From NCBI GenBank assembly GCA_030295235.1, contig AP026167.1:496001-560000 (forward strand): a stretch of 64,000 bases of DNA. Reading direction: 5' to 3'. Origin of the DNA: Fistulifera solaris (lineage: Eukaryota; Bacillariophyta; Bacillariophyceae; Naviculales; Stauroneidaceae). Of this stretch, positions 8,457-20,334 are shown one piece after another; within the stretch, counting starts at the first letter, position 1, and every line of letters begins with the position of its first letter. Below the pieces are notes generated by a model, which had not been told where the DNA came from, ran no database searches, and saw only the letters and a list, made by a program, of their open reading frames with translations. Position numbers and translations under genes: made by a program.

Positions 8457-10007
8457 TTAGGTTTGCATACGTTTCCGAATTTCTTGTTCCATTCGTACCT
8501 CACAGAATTGCAACGCCTGTTTGATTTGCTGATTTTTAGGTTCCATTTTGTGCGCACTGGCCAAGATAGGTAAAGCTTCTTCATAGCGTTTCATTGCATG
8601 CAGGGCCAATCCTAAACGAAATTGGGCCTTGATGTAGTCCGGGTTGATATGTAATGAGGCACGGGCATCCGCTTCGGCCTTCTCGTGCTGTCCCAATTTG
8701 AGAAAGCATGCCGATCGATTGCCATAAATCACATCCAAGGGGAATAATTTATCGTCTCCCAATTGAGTTGACTTGTCCAACGCTAAACTGTACTGCAAAA
8801 TGGCTTGTCCATATTCGCCCGCTGCAAAGGCTTCGTTGCCGCGTGCTTTGAATTGCACACATTCTTCCAAGGCGAACTTGATCGAGTCCGTCAAGACTTC
8901 TTCCACCACATCGTCATCTTCTTCTTTTTCTTCTCCTTCTTCGGCTGCCGGGGTTTCACGTTTCGTCACCAGTTCATTGCCGTCCTTATCCTTGACTTTG
9001 ATCATGTCCTCCGCCATGGCCGTTGCCATTTTCGTGGCTTGCGCCCGTCTTTCCTTTTCCTTTTGCAAGTCGCGCTCGGTCAGTGCTACTGTGTCCGCCT
9101 TGATAACTTTTTCTGTTACCCAGGCCCCATCCACCAACTGTGTGACAAAACGGAATTCTTCCTTGGTCGCCGCTCCGACCGCTTCGGCACCATCTTGTTC
9201 GTAATCGGCCGTCACGGACGTTTCCACAATACCATCCCGCTCCAATTGCACCGACATTTGACTGACACCCGCATGAAAGAGTTTGGGATTCGTACCTGGA
9301 TCGCGAAATTGAATGGTCACATTCTCACTGAGATCAGCTTGAATGGTCGTCACGACGGCCGTCGGGTCACAGATAATGTGCATATTGCGGCAGCGGTGAA
9401 ACTCGACCGTCCCGGTAATGAATTTACATTTGATCATGACGGTACAGTTTTCGATATTCTCCAACACGAGTTTGATGAGACCGTGCACATGAGTGGGTTT
9501 GTCGTTCTCGGTCGTCGGTACGCTGTTTTCGGCGTCGTCGGGGTACGATTTGGGATTGCGGAGTGCCGACGCGGGGACTTGTGATTCCAGCAAACTCAAA
9601 TCTTGCGTCAGCACAAGTTTACTATCACTCGGCGATGTTCCTGTCACGTCCCGTATCATGACGACACGTTTGAAGGCGTCCATATGATCACGCGTCAATC
9701 GAAAGACCTGGACGCCGTCGTTGAGGACATTTTCGAACGTCTGTACGAAAGATTCTTGTCGATTCTTGAATTTATCGAGCTTCGCCTTTGTTTTCTTTAA
9801 CAGTTTGGCTTTCTCCCGTTCTTCCGCTTCCGCTTGACTGCGTGCGTACTTGCCATCGAGACCCAAGGCCGCCTTGGTGGCCTCTTCTTCCTCTTGTTCC
9901 GTTTGTTCCGTCTCGCTCACTAAATCGCGCGTTACTTTGTCCCATTTATCGTAGTTGGTGCGTCCAGCCACTCCTGGAGTCACTTGACTTTGAGTTGTAG
10001 TTGCCAT
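8457..10007 (-). CDS. C-CAP/TBCC-type beta-helix plus TPR protein
   Basis: The protein has 516 residues from the ATG at 10007, which sits in a strong context (ACCATGG). The open frame continues 101 codons upstream, but that part is low quality and I treat it as untranslated leader. Residues 50-100 form a charged coiled coil. Residues 175-235 resemble the C-CAP/cofactor C beta-helix (LVLENIENCTVMIKCKF, VEFHRCRNMHIIC, DLSENVTIQF) found in tubulin cofactor C, RP2 and cyclase-associated protein. Residues from about 385 to the end form three TPR helical repeats (GNEAFAAGEYGQAILQYSLA, YGNRSACFLKLGQHEKA, AQFRLGLALHAMKRYEEAL). TPRs of this type often bind chaperones. A role in actin or tubulin folding is inferred from domains only. 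Confidence 0.8.
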   Translation of the reverse strand: MATTTQSQVTPGVAGRTNYDKWDKVTRDLVSETEQTEQEEEEATKAALGLDGKYARSQAEAEEREKAKLLKKTKAKLDKFKNRQESFVQTFENVLNDGVQVFRLTRDHMDAFKRVVMIRDVTGTSPSDSKLVLTQDLSLLESQVPASALRNPKSYPDDAENSVPTTENDKPTHVHGLIKLVLENIENCTVMIKCKFITGTVEFHRCRNMHIICDPTAVVTTIQADLSENVTIQFRDPGTNPKLFHAGVSQMSVQLERDGIVETSVTADYEQDGAEAVGAATKEEFRFVTQLVDGAWVTEKVIKADTVALTERDLQKEKERRAQATKMATAMAEDMIKVKDKDGNELVTKRETPAAEEGEEKEEDDDVVEEVLTDSIKFALEECVQFKARGNEAFAAGEYGQAILQYSLALDKSTQLGDDKLFPLDVIYGNRSACFLKLGQHEKAEADARASLHINPDYIKAQFRLGLALHAMKRYEEALPILASAHKMEPKNQQIKQALQFCEVRMEQEIRKRMQT

Positions 10008-10647
10008 GGTGCTAATGGTGGACAATAGAAAGGAGATCAATGGAAATGACGATATATAGGTGAGAGGAGATGTGTGTTGCGATGAATGTGCCCGATGATG
10101 AAGAAAATGTCTCTTTTTTTGGCGCGCACTGTCGCATAGCCGCTTTGGGCAAGCGTACGACCGAAATTTCGGATTGTACACTTTTACTTTATACGTCCTC
10201 CGCGGGCGGACACGACCGCCGAAATGACCCGTCGATCCGTCCATCCGTATCCATGGAAAGACATTTGTGACGGACAGACGGTCCGTGCGCCACACGGACT
10301 CACTCGACACTCTGCCCTCATCTCACTCTCCTCTCTCTACAAACGGGTACTATAATGCGAATAATCGTTTGCCCGAACCGTTTTTAACGGTTAAAACTAA
10401 CCCTATAAAGATATTGAATTTCCCCGCCAATTCACTACGGAGTATCGCATAGGATGCAATGCGCTTTTCCGGGTTGATGAATGAGAGCGATGAAAGCATG
10501 AGAAGCCTCATCGACTCAGATACTGGCACTGTAGATTGCTTGACTCGGATTTCCATTGTCATTCTTATTGCCTCGTGTCTCTAGTAGAAGAACTGTGTAT
10601 ATAACTTGTAGAAGAAATACAATCCTTGCTTGGAAACGTTACAAGAA
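10008..10647. other. Divergent intergenic region
   Basis: 640 bp between a minus-strand and a plus-strand gene. It contains one exact copy of the 9-mer TACGGAGTA (10436-10444). The part from 10008 to 10310 is an open frame continuing upstream of the C-CAP/TPR gene, judged untranslated. No promoter element can be named. Confidence 0.4.
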
Positions 10648-13351
10648 ATGCCACGTCGGAAATTGGATCGAAGCCGTGCAACTGTCGCGCGGAAAAAGGA
10701 AGAATCATCATCTGATTCAGATGCGTCCAAGTCGAGTGAAGAAGACTTTACATTGAAGAATGACGACGAGGAATCATCGGATGAGTCGATTCTTCTTCCG
10801 CGAAGAACACCGAAAAAGAATAGTTCACCGCGGACGTCGCTGTCGTCCGGAACAAAACGAAAAGCTATTGAACATTCTGATGAGAGTTCGTTGGAAGAAT
10901 ATCAAGAAACTGACATTGACGAAGAAGAAGAGTTGGATACATTAGCTCATCATCGGCGCAGGTCATCTCAAAGAAAAACACCGCCGTCAAAGTCTTTGTC
11001 GACGCAGAACAAAAAGAATCAGAAAGCGATAGAGTTATCGAAGGATAGTTCGTCGGAAGAGGAATATCAAAATGATATTGACGAAGGAGAGGAATCGGAT
11101 CCATCAGTTGACCAGCGCAAACCACTGAAAAAGAAAACTCCTCCGTCCAAGTCGCCGTCGACGCGAAAGAAGAATAAGAACACAAACGACGTGTTGGAGG
11201 ATAGTTCTTCGGACGATGACGAAGAGGTTGCTACCAAGAAACGAACTCCTAGCCGCAAAACAACTGCACGATCGACAGCTGTTACTCCTTCTCAGCAAAA
11301 TTGTCGAAAGCAGTCACCTCGTACTCCGCCAAAATCGCGTGCCAAACAGGCTAATGATTCATCGGATGAAAGCTCTCGCGTGAATCCGTCCCCTCCACGC
11401 AGTCGTCGGAAACAAAGCGGGCGAAATGACGATGACGACGAAGAGTTTGTCCCGTCCAACGATATCCTCTCTGCGGACGATGACGAGGAGGAAGAGGAAG
11501 GAGATGATGTGTGGACGGATGAAAATGAATCGGACGACGATGATGATGAGTCTGATCGGTCAGATGATAGCAGAGTCGGAAAAGTAGGTGACATCGATGA
11601 GATTGGAGTCGCCAATGAATCAAGTGACGATGAGATACCAGTCAGGAAGCATGATGGACTGGGTGAGATTGGTGTCACAGAAGATTCTAGCGATGACGAG
11701 GTTGCTGCGAAACCACCTTCGTCATTAGGCAAACAAAGATCTCATGAGCGACAAAAGTCTCGCGAGGATCCGAGTGACTCTTCGAGCGATGACACGGAAA
11801 TCAAACCCGCAACGCAGTTCCATAAGCTCAAATCGGGTTGTTCACTGGGAGGCGGCGTGTGCACCTCCACTCATGATGCCATCACACTCGAGGAACTTTC
11901 GTGGCCTCACATTTGTTTCTTTCCCCCGGAGGGCGAACGGCAATGTTTCGCATTGGAGACGTTGCGTCAAATTGCTCTGACTGCTGGACACCCTAAGTTT
12001 CGTGATGATCGTGTGAGAGAAACGACACAGCAGACGTACTTGCAACCTCCTCATTTCCGTACTGCTATGTCGGACGAATTGCTGGACCAAATCGCCTCTC
12101 GTTTTAGTCGCGACGCTCTGGACCTACACAGCTCGTACCATACTCGGCCACTTCGACCTGAACGACCACCCAATGCCGACGGCGACGACAGCGATGATGA
12201 TGACGATGATTATCACTACGACATGAGAACGAATAACCCAGTCATGTGGGATATGGTCCAGAAATATATTGGTCGGACCATGGGATCAACAGACCTATAT
12301 GTATGCCCGATGTGTTACCGGGTTGCTCACAAAAGGGACCTTTCAACGAAGCACCAGAAAAAGTCACCAGGAAAACTCTCCGACGAACAGCTGAGCGCGA
12401 TATACACCAATCATTATACAATCGATCCTATGCGCGTTCTGGGATCTGTGGATGGTGGAGATCTCAAGTTAGCCTCCTTGTTTTGCTTTCGGAAGTTGCC
12501 GCAGCTCAAGCTGCATCTACGAGAAGACCATGGCTTGGATACTACTGACGTCGATGGCAATGATCTTTACAAAAGTACAAGGTAAATGACGCGCGCTTGA
12601 GAATATTGCTCATTTGCCGGTGGCCGTCATACCTCACCCTTCTGGTCAGATTCGAGCTACGGACGGTTTGTTGCAAACTTTCTTGAACAGTGGTCAACGA
12701 AGTTTCATGAAGTCAATGCAAAGCTACTGGTTTGATGGAAACAATCAGGACTTTATTTACCTATTGAGTCTGGTCCGTAACGCAGAAAAAATCCGCAATA
12801 TGGGGGGTTACGATTCCGACAATCCCGCTGTTCAGACTTTAATGGATTCCGCTCGGGACTACTTCGAATCGTTTGCTGGAATCGTGGATAGACTTTGGAA
12901 CTTGACAGTTGATCCTTTCCGTAAATACGATGAGAATATGGACGATTTTATTGATGATGTGGGTAGCGACGAAGAAGTCGTCGACGATGACGACCGCAAC
13001 ATGCATCGAACGCTATTTAGAGATCAAGATGATAATAGCAGAGACGCTGATCTCCAATTTGCTCGCGATTTAGAGAATCGCTACCGCCATGAGTTAGACG
13101 ATTACGACGAGGATGATGAATCAGCTTCCGAAGGTGGCGATTTAGTTGACTCGGAAGAAGAGGAAAGGAGCGATTTAAAGGGTGAAGACGAGGAAGATTC
13201 GTTTTCTGAGTCAGAGGATGAATTTGACAAGAAGATGAGATTGAAACGCGGAGAGATCGGCCGTCGTCGTGTGTTGTCATCGGCTGCTAAGAGACGACGA
13301 TCAAGTCCACGAAAGAAAATTATTACCATAGATGACACCGATTCAGAATAA
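10648..13351 (+). CDS. Acidic, serine-rich nuclear-type protein with zinc-finger-like motif
   Basis: The first 380 residues are low complexity with alternating acidic (DDDEEE) and basic (KKKTPPSK) blocks. They include a degenerate repeat of about 55 residues (KAIE..S, SSEEEYQ, D-I-D-E, KTPPSKS). The second half is ordered: a short region around GGGVCTSTHDAITLEELSWP, then CPMCYRVAH and, about 70 residues on, CFRKLPQLKLHLREDH, a C2H2-like arrangement. The C-terminus is again acidic and ends in a basic KRRRSSPRKK patch. A 68-nt intron fits at 12582-12649 (AAG/GTAAAT, TCAG/ATT). It joins the frames only if the A4 run at 12571-12574 is A5, giving DLYKKYK-IRATDGLLQTFL and 878 residues. A chromatin-linked role is a guess from composition. 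Confidence 0.7.
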
Positions 13352-13413
13352 AAAATGAATATTTTACGAAATAATATGATTCTAAGGAATACAAAGGCTT
13401 TTCAATGAGGGTA

Positions 13414-14414
13414 TCAGACAACTCTGGATGAATGATCACTCTCTCGTGTCCACCACGCGTAGAATTCCTCATACGCAATTCTCTGATCAAAATTTTTGTC
13501 TACAAAGAAAGGAACAAAGAGGGAGATGGTGAGACAAGAACACTTGTTGATTTGAGACACCTGCGAAAGCAATGTCAACGCCTTACCTAGGGCCAGATAA
13601 AACGCCGCGATTTCATTTCTCGTCATAGTCACTCCTGCATCGTTGACAAAAGCCGTTAACTCCTTGACGTCGAGACTTCCATCACCATTTGCATCGTGTT
13701 CTTTCCATTTCTGTTTTAAAGTACTTTCATCTTTTACGGCGAATCGAACCAAGCGCATCTGATTCGCCGTGGCCATACCGACGCCCATGGCCACGACACC
13801 GACGAAAATCATAAAACCTCCCACGGCCCAATCCAACATGTTGACATTCGAAACTTGTAGTGTGCCTATGGAAGCAAAATTGTGAGCTAGCGAACGAATC
13901 ATGGCACAATCATACTGCTAACTCACCGACAAAGAAAAAGAAAAGTCCTCTCCCCCAGGTATAGTCCAAGAATTTAGCATAGGCTTACGCAAGAGGATAC
14001 GAGGATACGAGGATACAAAAGAAATACATTAGCAAGTGTTGGTTGTGACATTGGAATAGGATTGTCTCATAACTTACAGTGAATTCCTGTTTGAATTTTC
14101 TGTGAGCAAATGATAGGAAAGGGGGCATCCATAAAGACGATGATGACGCCGAATATGACACCATAAACAGCCATGAGACTGCGAGCAAAGCTGAACGAAA
14201 AAAATCGTTCCAAAATGGCTAGACCGTTCGACACAATCATGGCAAGGCCGCCCAAAAAGCCCAAGATGCGAAAGGTGAGAGGACCTTCCTTTTGCGCTTG
14301 CTGAATCGTCTGCGCCGCTTGATTGAAAAAGTTGGCGCCACCCGCGGCCGCTGTCGATACGACTCCTGTATCGAGGAGGGCTTTGGTTTCACCTTGGCTA
14401 TTTGAGGATGACAT
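13414..14414 (-). CDS. COPI-associated-type membrane protein with C-terminal EF-hand pair
   Basis: Four exons can be joined: 14078-14414, 13927-13983, 13587-13865 and 13414-13499. Introns are 94, 61 and 87 nt, all GT-AG, and the sum is 759 nt, or 252 residues. The N-terminal half has four membrane segments (ILGFLGGLAMIVSNGLAIL, YGVIFGVIIVFM, GRGLFFFFVGTLQ, WAVGGFMIFVGVVAMGVGMA) in the pattern of the COPI-associated/TVP family of Golgi membrane proteins. The C-terminal third carries EF-hand loops DANGDGSLDVKE and DKNFDQRIAYEE, so calcium binding is likely. The last intron has a length divisible by three with no stop, so a naive frame reads through it. A longer N-terminus from an ATG at 14606 is possible but poorly supported. 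The gene is divergent from the calcium-dependent kinase, 264 bp apart. Confidence 0.8.
13993..14016 (+). repeat. Three tandem copies of GAGGATAC inside an intron
   Basis: The octamer GAGGATAC is repeated three times within intron 1 of the COPI-associated-type gene. On the coding strand it reads as a pyrimidine-rich GTATCCTC array directly before the splice acceptor. Confidence 0.85.
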
Positions 14415-14678
14415 TAGTAAAAAGAATTTATTTTCTTGTTGAAGAAAGATTCGTTGTGAACATATTACCTGGTAAGAATAATGTTTCGCTTTATTTTTAT
14501 CCTTTCGCGCGCTAAAAGATACCGAAGAAGTAAGTCCTACCGATGCGACAACACTACCTAACCTCGAAAAATTAAGGAAGAAAGTGGGTGCGGTCGCACC
14601 TGTCATTCTCTCCTTTTTTTCATCCTCCTGTACATCGTCGCAGAATTCTTATTGTAACCACATCTTTTTGATTTCACC

Positions 14679-16769
14679 ATGTCATCGGAATCACTATTAA
14701 CGGATAATGCTATCATCCGCAGTAGTGTACGATCCCAGTTCACCGGTGGGTCGCACGTTACAATCAGCAGCGGTAGTTGGAATGAACGAACCACGGTTAC
14801 TTCCACTTCCTTGCACGGCAATTTAATGCGTTCCATTACGAATCGTGATCCTATGAAGTGAGTTGTCGTTCAAGGATACATTTGTTTAGAAACGAAACGT
14901 CTAATGCATGTCGGTTTTTTCGTTCATCGTCCCTTAGAGTATACGAAGTGATCTCCATTTTAGGCGATGGCAGCATGGGCTCGGTAGCCAAAGTACGAAA
15001 AAAGACAATCTGCTATAGGAGGATCGGCTCGACCCCAGCATGTTATTAAGAACCAAAATATTTTGACTTGTTTCCCGAATCTCTTTTCTTGTTGCATTCC
15101 AAATACTGAAGAGAAAAGCAATCGCTCCGCCTTTTGGTCTTCGAAGGATTCATCGGACTCCTCCACAATCAACATTACCGATAGTGGCAATACGTCCTCT
15201 GCCTTTTTAAATCAAGACAAACGTTTGATACGCAAAACTTCTTCCATGATCTCGTATGGCAAGGGCAAACCCGTGTTTTACGCTCTCAAGTCGATCCATT
15301 TAGACCGATGTACGAACGTGGATTTTCAGCTCGAGCTCAAAAACGAGGTGGCCATATTAAAAGAATTGGATCATCCGAATATTGTACGCGCCATTGAAAC
15401 ATTTGAGTACAAAGGACGCTTATTTATTGCTTTGGAGTTGTGCAATGGAGGAGACTTGTACACTCGCGATCCTTACTCGGAACAGGAGGCTTTGAAAATC
15501 ACCCGCGACTTGTGTTCGGCCGTGGCCTACTTGCACTCGCGGGGGATCATTCATCGGGATCTGAAATTTGAAAATATTATGTTTACAAATACTAGTAAAC
15601 ATGCGGATGTGAAGCTGATCGATTTCGGTCTGTCGAAAAAGTTTGCGGCTAACGAGTTCTTGGCCGATACGGTGGGGACGGTGTATACCATGTCCCCGGA
15701 ACTCATATCGGGGGCTTACAATGAGAAAGCGGATGTCTGGAGTCTTGGCGTGATATGCTTCATGTTGCTCTCCAGTAGCATGCCGTTTTTCGGAAAAACG
15801 AGAGTCCAAGTACTCAAAAGATTGCTCGTGCGCAATATCATTTCAGTAGTCGACGATGGAATAAGATTTCGGCTGAGGCGATGAGCTTCTGCGAAACTGT
15901 ATTGAATCTAGACCCAGACGCTCGACCTTCGGCAGAAGCTACCTTAAAGCTTCCTTGGATTAGCAACAATGCCTTTCGGGATGAACAAATCAGCATAGCT
16001 ACTGATGCCGTACGAATGGACAGTATACAAGCAAGTATCGAGGCATTTGTGGGCTACAGTACGCTCAAAAAGCTAGGACTTATGGTGATTGCTTATCGCT
16101 CAACTTCAGAAGAGATAGGATTCTTGAAGGATTTGTTTGTGCGTTTCGACAAGATGAAAAACGGGGAAATTGATGAAAACGAGTTTGCGCTCGCTTTGTC
16201 GGCCTACAATTATAGTCCCGAAGAAATTTCAACTCTATTTCATGGGATCGATATCGACGGGACAGGTAACGTTCACTATATCGAGTTTCTGGCGGCAACT
16301 ATTGAGGCACTCGGCCCGATTGATGAAGAACGCATTGCTGAGGCTTTCGATCGCTTAGACAGTGACGATACAGGTTACATAACTGTTGCGAACTGTAAGT
16401 ACGGATCTCAATCGGCAAGCCTATCATGAACCACCAATTCTTACACTAATTTTCAAAGTGAGAGACTTTCTCGGCGATGAAGTCCCCACCGAATACTTGG
16501 AAAAGATCATTCAGGAAGCGGACCTTTTGCATGATCACCGCATCTCGTATGAGGAGTTTTTGGAAATGTGGAACGTCGACACCGAACTTCAACTGGAACA
16601 CGGTCGCAAACATGTCGCTGGACGTAGAATTATTAGTCGCGAACCATCGTTCACATCTTCCGTATCGTCCGACTTGACATCCACGCATTTCGAGAGTTTG
16701 AGAAGTCTGGCGAATTCAATGCGAGCTGGTGTCAATGCTTCAACGCGATCGGATTTCTTTGACGAGTAG
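14679..16769 (+). CDS. Calcium-dependent protein kinase (CDPK)
   Basis: A Ser/Thr kinase joined to a calmodulin-like domain. Three exons: 14679-14857, 14938-16394 and 16459-16769, with introns of 80 and 64 nt. Kinase landmarks are a Gly loop GDGSMGSV, ALKSIHL with the ATP Lys, HRDLKFEN, DFGLSKKF, a TVYTMSPE activation segment and DVWSLGV. Four EF-hands follow: DKMKNGEIDENE, DIDGTGNVHYIE, DSDDTGYITVAN and a degenerate DLLHDHRISYEE. An insert of about 60 residues (S/D rich) sits between the Gly loop and the ATP Lys. Two frame breaks are run-length errors: A6 for A5 at 14998-15003 and AA for AAA at 15834-15835. After correction the protein is 648 residues. There is no N-terminal Gly for myristoylation. 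Confidence 0.9.
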
Positions 16770-17151
16770 CCCATTTTGAATTATAGATAAAAATGTTTGT
16801 ATCTTTAGTTATTATTAATAGAACCATTGGGCTCTTTCTTTTCTATAGAATCTCAAGCTTGCTGTATTTTACTAGTTTTCGTGCAAGTGCATGATATCCT
16901 CATTCATCCTCAACCTTATTGTGTCCCGCATCAATTTTTTTTATGGAGATATTAGTACTAAACCTGAACAAAACAAGAAACGATGGGACTCTATCACAGC
17001 GTCCACGCGAAAAAAAAACGAAAAGAAAACGGACGAATTTTCTTTGATGAACATCACAGATCACAGTTGATGGGCTTGTTCCCGAATCCTTTCACCACAA
17101 CACTCGTCACAGAGAGACGCCTTTTATTTTATACGCATACATACGAACCTC
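16770..17151. other. Intergenic region
   Basis: 382 bp, AT-rich near 16780-16960. A 70-codon frame from the ATG at 16983 runs into the next gene in another frame and looks like untranslated leader. Nothing else is seen. Confidence 0.4.
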
Positions 17152-17841
17152 ATGGACATTTTCAACAAAAACGGCAGTCCCCACATCCTTCTTAAGTATA
17201 ACAAGTTGGCTGTCTCACTGCTCGAACGAGGAAAAAGTAAGGAGGCCATGAATCACTTCCTGGTGGGCCTCACCACAGCGCATACAGCAGAAGAGCTTGT
17301 ATCGGATAAGAACGACTCTCAGCACAATGATGCGCGTTTGCTTCACACCGATGATGTGCTTCATGCAACGATTCTGCCTCCCCTGGAATGCGTCGACCAA
17401 TCTTGCAATTTCTTCACGCTCTTCGATCATGCTCTATCGTACAATGAGAAACAACTATCCAGCAATCCAAGCGATTTATCGCTGGTAACATCGGTTTATC
17501 TTTACAACATTGGGTTAGCGTTCCATCGAGAAGGTTATGCAAGGGGGAAAGCGTCTTTGTTGCACGACGCGTTACGCTTTTACCGGTTGGCGAAAGAGTG
17601 CACCTACGACTCGCACTGTAACAGCGAAGATGATCAACTCATCCTCTTTGCTATACACAATAATATGGGAAACATCTTTGCTCACTTTTTTGATCGTGTT
17701 AATGCACGAATGTGTTATAAGGTCATGGTCAAGCTGGCACCCAGTATGAGCCGGCTTTTGGCGGAAAATGAGGCTTTCTTTGCGACGCTGTACAATCTCA
17801 TTTCGGGTCAAGAAATGTTCCAGTTTGCCCCAGCGGCGTGA
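17152..17841 (+). CDS. TPR-like protein of a diatom-type family, copy A
   Basis: 229 residues, intronless, all helical by pattern. TPR-like segments include ILLKYNKLAVSLLERGKSKE, VTSVYLYNIGLAFHREG and FAIHNNMGNIFAHFFDRVNA. The same landmarks occur in the minus-strand gene at 37720-38544 (LSYNIGLSYHMGG, LAALNNIGHIHAY), so the two are paralogs. Such repeat proteins act as interaction scaffolds; the partner is unknown. The start at 17152 is the first ATG in this frame. Confidence 0.75.
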   Translation: MDIFNKNGSPHILLKYNKLAVSLLERGKSKEAMNHFLVGLTTAHTAEELVSDKNDSQHNDARLLHTDDVLHATILPPLECVDQSCNFFTLFDHALSYNEKQLSSNPSDLSLVTSVYLYNIGLAFHREGYARGKASLLHDALRFYRLAKECTYDSHCNSEDDQLILFAIHNNMGNIFAHFFDRVNARMCYKVMVKLAPSMSRLLAENEAFFATLYNLISGQEMFQFAPAA

Positions 17842-18021
17842 GATATGCTTCCGGGGAAGTCGCTGGCTTGTTGATTTCCAATAAGCTGCTTTATTTATTT
17901 CTTTTGTTTTCAGTTCGTTAGTACTCTTGAACTAGGCAATCTATTTGATCAATTATTATTCGATCCTAGAGCTCGCACTACTAAAAATAAGATTACTTTT
18001 CTTAGGGGCGACTAAACAAAT

Positions 18022-19608
18022 TTAAGCAAGCTCCTTTTGGAAGATGGGCACAAGGTATTCGGCAATCTTGAGAGCCTCGACGGCGATCTCAATGGTGGCA
18101 ATGCCTTCGGCGGGCTTTCCATCAACGGTGTGCTTTGCAACACGCTCCTTCACAGTGATGTAGTCCGGGTCTTGTGTGAAGAAGTAAGGCATGGCGGTGG
18201 GGTACTTCGCTTGCAATTGTTCAACATGCTTCTTGTCCTCGTCGTCGGGCATGTAATATCGGAAGACTTCCTTGCCTGATTTGTCCGTGACGACAGCGTA
18301 CGAGTCGGTGCCTCCACAACGGTCAGTTTGCACCGACACTTCATTGCCATTCTTTGTTTTGATAGTGAACTTCACTTTATCAAAGTCAGTAAACGCCTTT
18401 CCGCTAGGTCCTTTCAAAGTTTGCATAGACGAAAAGTCCTTGTCGACGATCACCTCGGCAATATTATCCACAGAGACATCATAAAAGCTGGCGAGAAGGG
18501 CCAATTCATGAATGGCCATATTCTTGAGCATACCCTCCGAGTTACGTTCGAAGCATTCTCCGAGCGACTCGGGCGTGTTCTCGTAGGCATTGTTGGTGAC
18601 GAATGTAACATGCGACCCAGGGACAGTGGCGGCGAACTCACGAGCCTTTCGTACATATTTAGCCACGTTCTTGTTGTATCCCATGAGCACCTCCACGCCA
18701 GCTTGTTTCGCTTCCGCCGACATGGCTTCCAACTCTTTGACGGTCGGGGCACCGGGCTTTTCCAAGTACACGCACTTACATCCGTGAGCAATAGCCTCGC
18801 TCAGCAGTTTTGGGTTGTCGGCCGTTCTTCCACTGATCAAAGCGAGACGAGGAGCGGCAGGAGGTGGAAGTTCCTGCAAGGATTTGGCAAATTTTGTTCC
18901 GTACTTGGATTCGGCCTCGGTCTGAAATTCCTTAAAGTCCTGACCGGCCGGCGAATCAGCTCCGTCACCCATGAACCAGGGCTCAACTACAAAGTCAAGA
19001 GAGGCAGAAGGGCATCTGAAGGACAAAAGAGTGCATTTGTGAGATTGAATGTTCGGAATCGGTCGGTCGTCAGCTGATGTCTTTCACAAGATCTCGAAAA
19101 ACAAATGCGAACCCTTTTTCGACGGGCTGTCAGAGTCCGTGGTGAAGCAGCAAGTGCCGTTCCATCGGCAACCATAGCACCAGATAGAAATCAGCGTACT
19201 GCGTGCCTTAATTAATTGTTTGATCTTTACGAAAGAAGGTGTCAACGATGACAAAGCCATAAAAAGATACTTACTTCTTCTCGAGCATTTGAACGGCATG
19301 ATACCAACCCATACCTAAGGAAGAAAATATCAATGAAAGAATGAGTAACATATTTACCTTCTCTAACACAATGCACAGACACATTTCGCTCATTACTTTT
19401 CACAAGCCGCGCATCATCTTGTGTTTCTCTTACCTCGGTTGGGAGCACCGCATCCGACCAGGATCACTTCCGCTTGGCCTTCCTCCGCAAATCGAACAGC
19501 GGTGTTGCTGACCGTGCGGAAGTTGGTGCGCAAAAAGGCTTTGCTGGTATGGAAAGCGGTAGATCGAGTGAAAGAGAGCATGGTGATGGAAATGGCAGCA
19601 AATTTCAT
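18022..19608 (-). CDS. Gfo/Idh/MocA-family oxidoreductase, probably plastid-targeted
   Basis: Three exons: 19434-19608, 19275-19314 and 18022-19015, with introns of 119 and 259 nt (GT-AG). They sum to 1209 nt, or 402 residues. The N-terminus is a signal peptide (MKFAAISITMLSFTRSTAF) followed by HTSKAFLRTNF, basic and S/T rich, consistent with bipartite plastid import with Phe at the cleavage site. The mature part opens with a Rossmann nucleotide-binding strand, EVILVGCGAPNRGMGWYHA, assembled across the short second exon. VYLEKPG is the conserved EKP motif of this family, where Lys is catalytic; NNMAIHELALL-type residues lie near the active site. The substrate is probably a sugar or cyclitol and cannot be told from sequence. 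Confidence 0.85.
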
Positions 19609-20334
19609 AATGAAAGTATCTTGAACAAGGTGAAAAATTGGATATCCGTGGCGTGTGCAGGACTGCTAACGTCAGAGCGGCTTTTGTTTCTGCGAGGGCG
19701 TTCGAAATTTATGGGTGCAAATCGTGATCGTCTTTGCTACGGCGGTTCGCGTGCAACGAACACTCTTCTCTCGAAAACAAGTTGAGATTCCTACTCACAA
19801 ATCCACCATCAAAAGTGACGGCACTTCTTCTTCGACCGGAAGCAAATCTTCGTTTTCCGTCAGATATTCGTTCCGACAGAGAGGGCGCGCAAGTTACTAT
19901 CAAGTCGGAGTACCAGACGACATTGTTCCGCACTCCCTTTGCCAGCTGCCACTGACGATGCCTGCAGTAGTAACTCTACACTTCAAATGAGAGTAATGAA
20001 ATCGTGAACCTCGAACATCGAAGACCAACCAAAAGCACACGGGACTCTCGTGACTCGTGACAGTCTCGTGACACCTAAGCCAATGACTTTGGGTCAATCC
20101 TTGTCAAGGTTGGTGATTTTAATGAGACAAAAATAGCCCTTGCTAAGTCTATTCATTCGTCGAAAGACCATTAATATCACCTAACTGGAGCCTTGAGCTG
20201 AAATCTTAGGGTATAAAGAGCTTGAAGTTAGTCCCTAATTGTTACGGCGTATCATTGTATCTCTCGACTCGAGCGTCAAAAAGATTTCGCTAGGCATTCA
20301 TTTCTTTTTGTACCGGAGATTCCTTGGCACGTCC
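19609..20334. other. Intergenic region
   Basis: 726 bp. At 20047-20072 the word CTCGTGAC occurs three times, twice overlapping by one base. No gene is seen. Confidence 0.4.

Noticed and set aside
10008-10310. N-terminal extension of the C-CAP/TPR protein
   Set aside because: The frame is open but the composition is poor and the ATG at 10007 has a much better context, ACCATGG.
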